Positions 1 to 10,753 of a stretch of 17,500 bases of DNA are shown here, piece by piece; within the stretch, counting starts at the first letter, position 1, and every line of letters begins with the position of its first letter. The stretch is from assembly GCA_011800805.1 (NCBI GenBank), contig MPNW01000668.1, forward strand, positions 12,501-30,000. Reading direction: 5' to 3'. The notes under the pieces are model-generated. The model worked only from the letters and a program-made list of their open reading frames with translations, did not search any database and was not told the DNA's origin. Both the position numbers and the translations under genes were made by a program. The DNA is from Hirudo medicinalis (taxonomy: Eukaryota; Annelida; Clitellata; Hirudinida; Hirudinidae).

Positions 1-433
1 ATTATTATTATTATCCTTTATTCATTATCCTTCACACAGCTGGATGATTAGGACGTCCTAATGACAGTGTTGCGCCTTGGACGTGAATATGTAACTGTAA
101 CTGACAGAAACAGAAAAGCTGCAGAAAGAGCTTGTTGGATTCGCTTTGTTTAAAACGGAGATTGTATCACTGAAAGTTTGTATCATAAATACAAAGTATC
201 ACATGACACTTACACCATTGAAAACAACAACAACACATGTGTCATAACTTTTGTAAAGGGGGATGGAGTTGCTGCGCACGTCCCTAGAAGGCCTGGGATC
301 AGCAGCCCGAGTCACTCTCGGCCATTGCAATTAGCCGATCTTTTGAGTGCCTTGTGCATCCGGGTAGTATGTGAAGGCACTTTCGTTCTACCATTTCTAT
401 AGCGCCCCCTGCCCGAGGGTGCTCCCTGGCGGT

Positions 434-501
434 GCAGGCTGGGTTACGAACACGGCACATTACGACCGCATGCTGGAACGCAACCCACTAGGCCAACCTG
501 C
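434..501 (-). mobile_element. tRNA-like segment, probable head of a degenerate SINE
   Basis: Read on the minus strand, a 7-nt segment at 501-495 can pair with 440-434 as an acceptor stem (one G-T pair), and it is followed by ACC. The sequence complementary to 484-495 matches the RNA polymerase III A box (TRGCNNAGYNGG) completely. The complement of 442-451 matches the B box (GTTCRANNCC) except for one base. The T stem and anticodon arm do not fold well, so this is not a working tRNA. A GC-rich body without coding character continues leftward to about 250. This combination is typical of a tRNA-derived SINE, but no second full copy lies in the window to prove dispersal. Confidence 0.4.
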
Positions 502-680
502 ATGCCAAGTTATCGGCTCGACTTAAGTCTTTGCACGGCAGGTCCATAGATGCTGGCTGGCAAATCTAGGGCAGACTGCCCCTTTCAATTAACAACACCG
601 ATCCGGTCGGGCTTCACACTGCCTCAAAGACTTTCATGCCTATCCACATTTACATGAATATAAAAATTCGAATCGTGATA

Positions 681-780
681 ATATAATAATAATAATAATA
701 GCAATAATAATAATAATAATAATAATAATAGCAATAATAATAATAATAGAAATAATAATAGTAATAATAATAATAATAAC
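681..780. repeat. (AAT)n imperfect microsatellite
   Basis: About 100 bases of AAT units interrupted by GCA, AGA and AGT variants. The hydrophobic open frame on its minus strand is only a translation of the repeat. Confidence 0.9.
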
Positions 781-967
781 ATAATAGTGATAATAGAGAA
801 TTATGGTGACGCCGAATGACGCAACTCGGACAAAAAAAGAATACTCCACCAACAAATTTAATATCGACAACATTATTTTTCTGAGGATTGCTTTAAAAAA
901 ATACTTTTGTAAGAAAAAGTGTACAAAAAAAAGAACAATTGAGATGTCTTAGAAAAGTTGACTGACT

Positions 968-1034
968 TCATCATCATCATCATCATCACCGTCATCATCA
1001 CCATCATCATCATCATCATCACCGTCGTCATCAT
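968..1034. repeat. (ATC)n imperfect microsatellite
   Basis: ATC/CAT units with ACC and GTC interruptions, lying downstream of the CDC7 stop codon and possibly within its 3' UTR. Confidence 0.9.
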
Positions 1035-1093
1035 TTTGTGACTTATAAACATTCGGGGCAGGCAAAAATAAATACATACAAAGAATACACATG

Positions 1094-1192
1094 TCATCAT
1101 CATTATCATTATCGCCATCACCATCGTCATCATCGTCATCATTATCATCATCGTTATCATCATCATCAACACCATTACCATCATCATCGTCA
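1094..1192. repeat. (ATC)n imperfect microsatellite next to the CDC7 stop
   Basis: About 100 bases of CAT/ATC units with GCC, GTC and TTA interruptions. It begins only a few bases beyond the CDC7 stop codon, so it probably forms the start of that transcript's 3' UTR. Confidence 0.9.
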
Positions 1193-1199
1193 CCTAAAC

Positions 1200-4085
1200 T
1201 TAAGGTTCGCTGAAGTAAGGGTGCGAGAGGGCGTCCTCTGCGCTGATCCTCGTCAGAGGATTGGGGTCGAGCATTTTACCCAAAAGGTCAAATGTCGCAT
1301 CGGTCAAGAGGTCAACGAAGGTCGTTCGGGCGGGGCTTGTACTCGATGAGTCGTTATTTTTGTTGTCGTCTTCGGGAGTTGACGTTGTCGTAGTCGGCTG
1401 ACTCTGAAAGACCAGAGGTTCGGTATCATCATCATAACCAGCAGGGTTGACAGCCACGTTCATGATTTCAGTTTCTCCATCGTCAACGACGTCATTATTA
1501 TTATTGTTGTTGTTGTTGTCGTTGCCATTATCAGCCTCGCTGCTGTTGTTGCTGTTGTTCCTACGAACTTGACCCTTTGACTTCCTTATCCTGGCACAGA
1601 GGGTCTTAAGGTCATTTGTTGGGTACTCAGGTGAGCAGAGGAAGCTTTTGCCTGGATGATAAAATGGCCAAAATGTCGTAATTTTAAACTCCTTATTGCG
1701 CTGAAATATAATTGTAATATATAAAATGTAACATAATAACATAGTTATTGTAATTAGCTCATAATAATTAGCCACCCAACATTTCGACCGAACGGACGCT
1801 CGGCCGTTTGCCGAGACCACAACAAGTTAAATACGTCAACACCTACCGATGGCATCGGCCGCCTTCTTGAGGGCCTCGTACCCCAGCAACCTGGTGATGT
1901 GCCTCAAGGAGGTCACGTCGTCCGCACTGTCGAAGAAGGGATATCTGCCGGAAACGAGGGTTATGAAGATGACCCCTGCCGCCCAGATGTCAACGGCTAT
2001 AAATAGTGGTTGCCTTGTTACCTTGATTGGACAGTAATAATCATCAGCATCATCACTGCCACTAACTCACCTGTTGTCTGCTGTACATATTTCATCAATA
2101 CTTCGGGGGGTCTGAAGCCCGGGGTTCCTGCCCTGCAAGCCGATTGGCTGGGTCTGCAAAGGTCATCAGGGAAATTGATCCCCATTGGTAGGTAAAATTG
2201 AGCAAAAGAGTGCATTGATATCTGATTGGTACATCGATGATAACATTGATGATGATGGAACTTTTCAGGATCAAACATTTGCACATTTGCTATCTCAGCT
2301 TGTGTTACATGACTATACGTTAATATCATCATTGCTATACCATTGATATAAATATTATTATTATTATTATTAAGTGATCCTTTTCATCATTACCATCACC
2401 ACTAAAACCATTTACCGTTTGAGGCACTTCCTGCACACCTGAGGCTTATTGAAGCAGTCGCATTCGGCAGATTCACCTTTCGACGGCATCCGCTTCGGCT
2501 TTGGGGTGAGGTTCTCGTCGTTGAAGGTCCCCGTCGGCTTTTTGGGGTCCCTCGCCCCCACCTGCCCTGCGGACGGAGAGGGCGTGGAAGAATGGAGTTC
2601 GTTGGATTTCTTCTTGTCCTTCTTTGCCAGCGGACGAGAGTTGCCCACCTCGGAGACCTTCTGGGCCAATCCAAAGTCTATGAGGGCAAACCTGGGAGGA
2701 AATATTTTGAACAATTTTATTCGACCTTATCAATTAACTACTACTACTATTGTCGTTGGTATCATCACCGTCGTCGTCGTCACCATTACTTCACAAATCA
2801 GTGCATGAAAACCCCTTGCCAAAAACAAACGTAACGTTTTCAGATCAAAACACAAAAAAAAGAAATGAAAATATCTTTATCATAGCCTCTGACGCTATGC
2901 AAATGGCGCATTATAAATTAACCATTATTATTATTATTTATATTGCAATTATTATTACTATTATTATTAATATTATTTGTTCAAATAATCAAATTGACAT
3001 ATTACTTCCGGCTCGCCCTGTTGTACAAGAAGTTCCTCGGCTTGACGTCCCTGTGTATGACGCCGGCCGCATGCACCCTCTGGAGAGCTTGTAACAAACT
3101 CGACATGTAAAGTCGCAACTCGGGAGCGCACATGTCGCCGACGTAACTCTGGCAGGAATCGAAGAAAAATTTGGTCGACTTATTGTTGCTTCATTTTTTG
3201 ATCGTTATCGTCATAGTCGACGTAATGACAAATGAAATTGTCGTCGTCGCCATCGTCAATATAAGCCATACAATGCACTGACCTTGAACTCGTCGTGAGG
3301 GAAGTAAGGCATGAGTATGGCCACGTTATCGAGATGTCGAACGCAGGTGCTGATCGGCAGGACGTTGTCCTTGCCTCTGTAAACAGATTAATAAAATGTA
3401 AACAACAATATTTTGTGACACCTGGAACACTAATCATCATAATCATAATTCATAGAAGCCTGTCTCCCGTGCAATCACCAACAACAGTAAAATCACTGAA
3501 TCACTAAAAGCAACACAAACCCAAAGTCGATGAGGCACGAGAGCTCCATGGAAGTCCTGGAAGGATGAGTTGTCGGAACGATGAACTTTATGGCAAATAC
3601 CTTCTCCGGTCTTGCCTTGAGACTGGCCAGGAAGACGGAACTGAAGGTGCCTGGATGGAATGGTTGATTGAATCAGTTTCAAACAAATTGATTGCTGACT
3701 TGATTTCAAAATTAAAATTAACTTTACATTCATTTGCAACTAATCAATACAATTCCGATTCTAAGGCTATCTTAAGAAATCTAGAAATAAGATCTAAAGA
3801 TCTAGAAATTCAATGAGACCAAAGCATATGTACCACTTCCGACTTTCTTAACGATGTCAAACTTTTCCAAAATCTGTGGTATGTGGACATCTTCCGGAAG
3901 CTCATCTATGTGTTTCAAAGGCAATCAGTTTCACAAATATGATATTTATCCAGGCTACTACGAAAATTCTCTAAAAATTAAAATTCTTATAAAAATTAAA
4001 GTAATTTGGACACACTTTCGGCCGCATTGTCGTCATTTCCATCGGCAACATTTTCGCTGACATTCTCATCAACTGTCATTTGCAT
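1200..4085 (-). CDS. CDC7: Cell division cycle 7 protein kinase (Dbf4-dependent kinase catalytic subunit)
   Basis: Nine exons on the minus strand: 4085-4016, 3905-3834, 3650-3521, 3376-3283, 3148-3006, 2691-2416, 2153-2071, 1996-1847 and 1651-1200. All introns are GT-AG and all phases agree, giving 489 residues (human about 574). CDC7 with Dbf4 phosphorylates MCM helicase subunits in the nucleus to fire replication origins. Visible motifs: glycine loop GSGTFSSV (46-53), AIK lysine K69, alpha-C glutamate E83, catalytic loop HRDVKPRN (154-161), DFG (175-177), activation-segment threonine in AGTPGFRPPE (T272), and C-terminal RISAEDALSHPYF. The second kinase insert ends in a C-x-C-x6-C-x2-C cluster (C247, C249, C256, C259), matching the CDC7 zinc-binding knuckle. 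The third insert carries a poly-Asn run. The start is set by the first in-frame ATG after an upstream TGA; a second ATG lies two codons later. All key residues are present, so the kinase is probably active. Confidence 0.95.
2352..2371. repeat. (ATT)n in CDC7 intron 6
   Basis: A short run of ATT units inside the intron between the zinc-knuckle exon and the activation-segment exon. Confidence 0.85.
2925..2976. repeat. Imperfect (ATT)n in CDC7 intron 5
   Basis: ATT/TTA units with small interruptions, about 30-80 bases upstream (in genomic order) of exon 5's donor. Confidence 0.8.
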
Positions 4086-4466
4086 TACAGGATTGTAGAA
4101 AAATATGGATCAAGTCGAAACTTCATAAACCCAATGCCCAATTTGAGGCTGGCTCACGTAAAAAGTGAACATTTCAGAATAATAAACAAATAATAAATCG
4201 CTTTAAAAAATTTTAAATTATTTAAAATTTATTTTGTTAATGTTAATAAGAAATAAAAGTTACGTAGTATTTAAAATTTGAGTTGAAATTTCTCATTGCT
4301 ACGCAGCCATGCAACTCTTGAAACGGGTTGATGTTCTTTGAGTTCTGTTTTTGTTTTGAAATTTTCCACATGTTTCTGCGCTCGGTTATGAATTAGTTAC
4401 AAATTATTCGATAACATTTACGACCCGTTTATTACTCTGAAAAGGCTTCGAGCTGAAAACGAAAAA
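4086..4466. promoter_or_regulatory. Divergent CDC7/MPHOSPH8 intergenic region, likely bidirectional promoter
   Basis: These 381 bases separate the CDC7 start (minus) from the MPHOSPH8 start (plus), so both core promoters and 5' UTRs must lie here unless there are unseen upstream non-coding exons. The middle (about 4190-4290) is very AT-rich with runs such as TTTAAATTATTTAAAATTTA. I see no convincing TATA/Inr pair or GC island. Calling it a shared promoter is inference from geometry. Confidence 0.55.
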
Positions 4467-6591
4467 ATGGACGCCCATACCACAATACAAAAGGCAAACG
4501 TCGAGGAGACTCGACTTGAAGAAGTAACGACGACTGACAACGAAAACGTTGTAGCCGTCCAACCATGTTCTGATTCTGAAACCGGACTCGGTGAAGACGG
4601 CGCTGTTAATGAGGACGTGAAAGTTCCAAACAGTGCCGAGGCTAAGCAGTTGGAAATCGTCGTAATGGAGGAAGGACAGACCGACGAAGAGGTATCTGCC
4701 GTACACTTGAACACGTCAGATGTACAAGAACTTGTAACTGAGCCTGAACCTGTTGAACGTCAAGAAACACAAAAAGAGTCTATGGAAGTCGAGGTTGTTG
4801 AAGACAAGGAAGTTAGTGCTGAAGATGGTGCAACAAACAAGGAAGTTGATGTCCAGATCACAGAAGACCCCAAAGAGGAGTTGCCTGAAAATTTGTCTAC
4901 ACAAGAAGAACCAAAGCCCGACGTCGAGGCCCCGGACAGTTCGGTGGACGTGGGGGCTTCCGAACAAGACGAAGAAGAGAGGACGACGGAGCAAGAAGAA
5001 ACAAAAACTCCAAGGAGAAGAGGAAGGAGCTCCAGGAAGGTGGCCCTCAACCAGAACGTCCCTGCTGACGGAAGAGTGGAGAAAGTGCTGCAGATGAAGT
5101 ACAGGAGGGTGCGTTCTGCTTTTTTTCATTTGTCATTTGTGCCACTGGGTCGAATGTAATGTCAAAGTTTAGTTTCTCAAACCATCGTGCAATGTTATTG
5201 CTCTTTTGTGCAGCTCATTGCCATTGTAAGCATTGCATTAGAGTTTATTTGTTAAGCATTATATTGTGCTCTTTTCAAGCCCATGGCAAGGTTATGGCAG
5301 TGCGAGCTGGGTTGCTTTGCATGGCACGTTGTCCTGATCGTCGCCATTATTGTCTTAGGCATGAATGTAACTCTCTTGCATGCCAACAATAAGAAAATAA
5401 TTTCATTGAATTATTAAAAGTGATAATTTAAATAAATATATTACGTGTGGTAATTTAAATAAATGATTACATGTAACCCCTTACATATAATAACACAGTC
5501 AATTTTGCTGTAAGGTGAATTGGCTCGTAACAAAACACTCATCACAAAACACGAAATCAAAAAAACTAAAAGAAATAGCATGAAGAATAACACAGAAACT
5601 CGACAATGACTTTCATTCTCGAAGAATAAACAAGCACAAATTCCACTCATATATTTTGAAATAGCGGTCGTCGTTAACTCGCAACGTGTCATTCTCACGA
5701 CAATACTCTTGCTGCTGCAACAGAGCATCAAGCACTACCTGGTCCGTTGGAAGGGCAAGGACTCGAGCCACGACACCTGGTTGATCCTCGACCCCACCGT
5801 CCAGGGGTTCATGGAGCAGGTCGGAGTGTACGACGAGGAGAGAAAGCGAGCCAACGACAGGGTGGGTTGGTTTGAATGTGATTGATGGTGGTGATTGATG
5901 TGGTGATTGATGGTGGTGATTGGTGGTGGTGATTGATGGTGGTGATTGATGAGGTGATTGATGGTGGTAATTGATGGTGGTGATTGATGGTGGTGATTGA
6001 TGGTGGTGATTGATGAGGTGATTGATGGTGGTGATTACGATGACGGTGGCGATTTAAATTTCTTTGTAACGCATATAAGAACAATTACAGGTTGGTCGGT
6101 TTTAATCTCAGCTCAGAGATTATGATGGCACGATGATGATGTTGATTACGATTTATTTGTAAAATATGTATTCATAATAAGAATATATAACAGATTGGAT
6201 TACTGATTTTTCCGGTCAGCTAACGAGAACATTTGCATTAATCAATGTATTCGAGCTCCTGACGTTGTTGATGTAGTGTGTAAATATACGTGGAGGTGTT
6301 CGCGTCGGCGACACGTTTCGCATGACGTTTCAAATGACATTTCTTATCGACAGGAAGCGATCGTTATCGATCGTTTTGTGCGACGACAGCGATAAAAGCT
6401 GTAATTAACAATTGTTTTAACGGATGCACGCCTTGATGCCTTCTGCAGATGGAATGAAATCCATCCTTCGTCGCACGGCATTACGAGCTCTTCATGCTTT
6501 TGTTTATACAAATCCATTTCGTTATAGATATTTTTATCGATACAACTATTTGATGCAATAGTTATTAATTCTTTGTTATTATTAATAACTT

Positions 6592-6642
<51 letters not shown>

Positions 6643-9600
6643 TCCTTATTCGCAGGGCGAGGGGGCCTCCTCAAAGAAGACGAGTCGTACAAAGCACAGC
6701 TGGTACTACCTGTCGAGCAGTGAGGACGAGGACAGCATTCTCAAGGATAACTTCTGGAAGAACCTCGATGAAGGTCGGACGATGACGATGATGGTGATCT
6801 TGATGATGTTGGTGATGGTGATCTTGATGATGATGGTGGTGATGGTGATCTTGATGATGGTGATGGTGATCGTGACCTTGATGATGATGACCTTGAAAAC
6901 AATTAGAATGTTTCGGGCGGCAAACGTGATTTTCCGCTGCATACGAGTCGTTAATCGTTATTGCCTCCTTAAAAGACTGCCATCTTGAATATGACCTTAT
7001 TGAACCACCATCAATCGTGAATTATTAATATTAAGAATTATTGTTAATATTAAGAATTCAATTCAATATTATTAAGAATTCAATAATAAATATAAGATTA
7101 GCATTGAAAATGAACATTTGGAATTTTGCTGAATGCCTCACGAATATTCGCAATAATTGAAAACGTTCGACAATTATTAATTCAAGTCGACTAATCAAAT
7201 TCTCTCTTGCAACAGGCAAACTGAATCTCTACCAATCGTCGGCCGACCTGTACACGGCCGTGAAGGAGGTCGGGAGGAGCTCGAAGGCCTACAACCAGGA
7301 GGTTTGTGCCGCCATCCCCGAGGACTACCTGGCCGAAACGAAGAGGTCTCTTTACTTTCGTATTGAACTTCATTTGTCCTTTCTGAACTTCTGATTAGTT
7401 TTTCTTAAATTTTATTTCCCCGCTGGTAATTTTTAAAATGCATTGATTCATTTATTATGAACGTGTTATGCTATTAATTTGAATATGATTTTAGACTAAT
7501 GTTGTCGTCAATTATAAATTACGAAGGGTCACGAGAAGTCGCGTGCTGACTCCTTCCTTCAAGAAGAGGAAGCAGACGTCGGACGTCCACAAAAACACCG
7601 AGTCGGACTCGACGGAGACCAACAGCTTGACCAAAAAAGAGACGCAAAAACCCAAAAAACAAGTCCAAAAAACTCCAGCTAAGAACTCTGCCAAGAAGGG
7701 ATCGATGAGTACGAAGAGGGAGGGAGCCGAGAAATCGGGGAACGCAAAGAAGAAGATCAAGTCCGACAAGAGCGATGCCGTCTCTGGGACCTCGCTGGAG
7801 GACGACGACGATGAGGACGATCAAGAATCCGAAGACGACGTGTCGGAGATGCTCGTGCCGATGACCTCCGGCAACCAATCCGGCATCCCGGAAGATCGGA
7901 AGGTCAAAAAAGTCGCAGAGGAACAAAAAGTCCCAAAGCCGAGAAAAAAACAGACCTCAGCGAAGACTCCCCAGAAGGCCAAAGAACCGGAACCGATCAC
8001 CGACGAAGACGACGACAGTAGTAGCAGCAGCGATGACGACGACGAGGAGGACAACGTCAAAGTGGTCGAGGACGCAAAAGCGGAAGATTTCGAGCGAGCG
8101 GAAAGACTGAAGCGCTTGGAACAATCCATAGATGCTGTCATTGAGGAAAGCAGACTTTGGTACGAGGAACACTTTGGTGACGACAGTGACGACGGCAAAA
8201 ACAACACCGCAGATAAAAGCGACCAGAAGTTTAGTGGCAACGGCGACGACGAGGAGGAAGACGATGGAGATGATGAAGGGAAGAAAAAGAGAGGTCAATC
8301 TTCAAAGAGAAAGAAAGCTTGGACATCCTTTCTTGAGATCAACTCGAAGAAGAAGAAAGTGAAACTCGAAAAATTCGAAGACGAAAAAGACAACGACGTC
8401 GCTCGTGACGACGATGAATTGAAAGTCGACGACAGCAGCAAAAGCGAAAGTCTAAGGGTGGGGAATCGACCGCACGAAGAAGACGACAAAAGTTCGGTCA
8501 AAGCCGAAAAAGAGCCGGAGACTTCCGTCGTCGATGGATCGGAGAAAGCCAAAAGCAAAGTGGAGGTCGCGGTACCGGAAAAGTCGGAAGCCGACGCAGA
8601 AGATTGCTCCCCCTCTCTCGACAAAACGGGCCGCGTCGAGGCAAAGGATTCCGATTCCGTCGAGAAAAAACCCCTCGAATCCGTCCAGACGTTGAAGCTC
8701 ATGGACGCGCAGACCAAACTCGAGCTCGCCAAGAAGGTCAGTCAGTACATCATGAAGGGGGCCTTCGACAAGAAGGACAAGAAGTCGTCGTCGGACGAGT
8801 CCACCAAATCCTCGTCGTCCGCGAACGTCTCCAAGACCGGCAGCAAGGACGAATCGTCGGACACCAAGAAAGAAAATGAAACTGTCAGGAGATCTTCCGG
8901 CGACGAATCGAAATCCGCCAAAGATTACAAGAAGACGTCGGGACCCTCGTTCAATCTCAAGCTCATGAGGCCCGAAGACATCGCATCGAAGAGAGAAAAG
9001 GTTGCTAATCTTATTTTAACTGCAAACTGGTTATTATAACTATTATTATTATTATTATTGTAGTTGTTGTTATTATTATTATTTGTGCATGTTTAGCTAG
9101 CCAATGTTCATCAGAATCGGGTGTACAGTCAGCATTGCAATTGCTCGACCACTTGTAGTCGACACCAGTCGACAGTGCAGGCAGTTTTGCGAGCACGACA
9201 CTTTTCGACTGTTTGCGTCGAGATGACCCGAGCGGCAAATTATCGTCATTGCTGTCGATCATTCTTGCAAATACTTAAACATTAGTTATTAAAATGTCGT
9301 ATTGTTAATAATTTTTTTTTTTTCAATTTGAATCAACCTTGCATTTACAAAACAATACGTGTTTGTTGACACATTCGTTCTGTTGCAGATGGCACGAACG
9401 CACATCGACTCGTCTCGGCCGACCAACGGTAAGGCTTTCTCGACTCGATTGGTCGTCGATCATCGACTCGTTGAATATTCATTCGACTCATTGTTCCACT
9501 GGCTGGACAAAATAGTTGTTGAACTCAGTGAACATTGAGGAGGATGGCTGTCAAAAAAGATTTGAACACTTACGTGCCGGTCAGTTCGGAGGGTCGTGTT

Positions 9601-10712
9601 CCCACAGGCAGTGGTGGTCGTGGCACGTCGTGTTCGAAACCCAGCTCGAGCTGCTCTGTAAATGGTCGACAAAAACCACCTCCGACATTATGCATATTTC
9701 TAATTTGGTACTCGATGGTATTATGTCAATAAAAGCTTAATTATTTTCTTTAATTTCATTGGTGCAGTCCAGTTCCTCATGGCCATCAAATCCAATGACA
9801 TTGTGAAGGTCAAGACCATGCTGGAGAATGTAGGTCAGCTCAATCTGGAGTTCATCGACATGAAAACCGGTCTCAGTCTCGTCTGGTTGGCCGTTAAAAA
9901 TAGTGAGTGCCTTTCTGATTGGTTATTAAACGATGAGGCGTCTAAAATAGGGCGATGCTATAGGATCTCACGACGTCGAAATGTGTTCAAAGCTTATTTC
10001 GAGATGAGCACCATAGTCGCGTCCAAATGTCGAAAGACATTCCTGGCAGAGCGTTTGTTTTTGATTACGCGATTGTAATCAATTTGCGTTTCAGACCTGA
10101 CGAGCATCCTCGTGCTGTTGGCCACCCATGGAGCGGACGTGGAGAAGAGAAACAGGGATGGACTCACACCCCTCCTGTACGCTGCAGACAAGGTGATCAT
10201 CAGAAGTTGTCCGTGGTTAATTAGTATGAGCAGTAACCGGACGATCTTGCTGACCTCGACCGACCTCATTAGTCGGCCAGTAGTTGTAATCGGCCGAACG
10301 TCATCGATACCAATTTCGCTATCATCGTAATCACAAGTCTCTTCTCTTGTAGGGCTTCTTCCAGACCGTACACACGTTGTGCCAGCTTGGGGTCAATCTG
10401 TATGCAGTGGGGCCTGACGGCGACACGGCTGTCGTCAAGGTGAGGACGATGATTGCAGAAAGTCGATCGTTTGTTTTGCTCTCCTCACGTATCCCTTCAT
10501 CCATGCCAGGCCATAAAGAACAGACACAAGAATGTGGTGCAGGTTCTGTTAGGTGCTGGGATCGGCCTGGGTGAAAGTTCGATGGCCGACAAGAACCTGA
10601 TCCAGTTGGCCAAACACGTGGGTTCAAATGACGTCATCGAGGTCATAAACTTTCACAAAACCAGGTCAGTTAATTATGCTCATATATGCTTGACTCTATT
10701 GCCATCATCATC

Positions 10713-10753
<41 letters not shown>

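Larger units (their letters stand above)
1..1199. other. Gene-free left flank with triplet repeats and a tRNA-like segment
   Basis: No coding region can be supported here; the short open frames are translations of ATT/ATC triplet repeats. The stretch holds a tRNA-like minus-strand segment (434-501), an AAT array (681-780) and two ATC/ATG arrays (968-1034 and 1094-1192). Its right part must contain the 3' UTR of the minus-strand CDC7 gene. No consensus AATAAA lies just downstream of that stop on the minus strand. The nearest variant I see is ATTAAA at 858-863 (minus), about 340 bases away, so the polyadenylation site is uncertain. Confidence 0.6.

Noticed and set aside
640..1193. Ile-rich and Met-rich open frames on the minus strand
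   Set aside because: They are translations of AAT and ATC triplet arrays with no other sequence character.
4716..5129. Minus-strand and alternate plus-strand open frames over MPP8 exon 1
   Set aside because: They are shadows of the acidic coding frame at 4467-5108, which joins in phase to the chromodomain exon.
5809..6084. His/Ser/Pro-rich minus-strand open frame
   Set aside because: It is a translation of the minisatellite in MPP8 intron 2 plus the shadow of exon 2.
7491..7526. TTTTAG at 7490-7495 as acceptor of MPP8 exon 5
   Set aside because: Although its pyrimidine tract is better, the required phase runs into a stop codon within 20 codons; the acceptor ending at 7526 keeps the long frame.
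7512..8732. Several Ser/Phe/Leu-rich minus-strand open frames opposite MPP8 exon 5
   Set aside because: They are mirror images of the Lys/Asp/Glu/Ser-rich coding strand; the plus frame is open for 491 codons and splices in phase on both sides.
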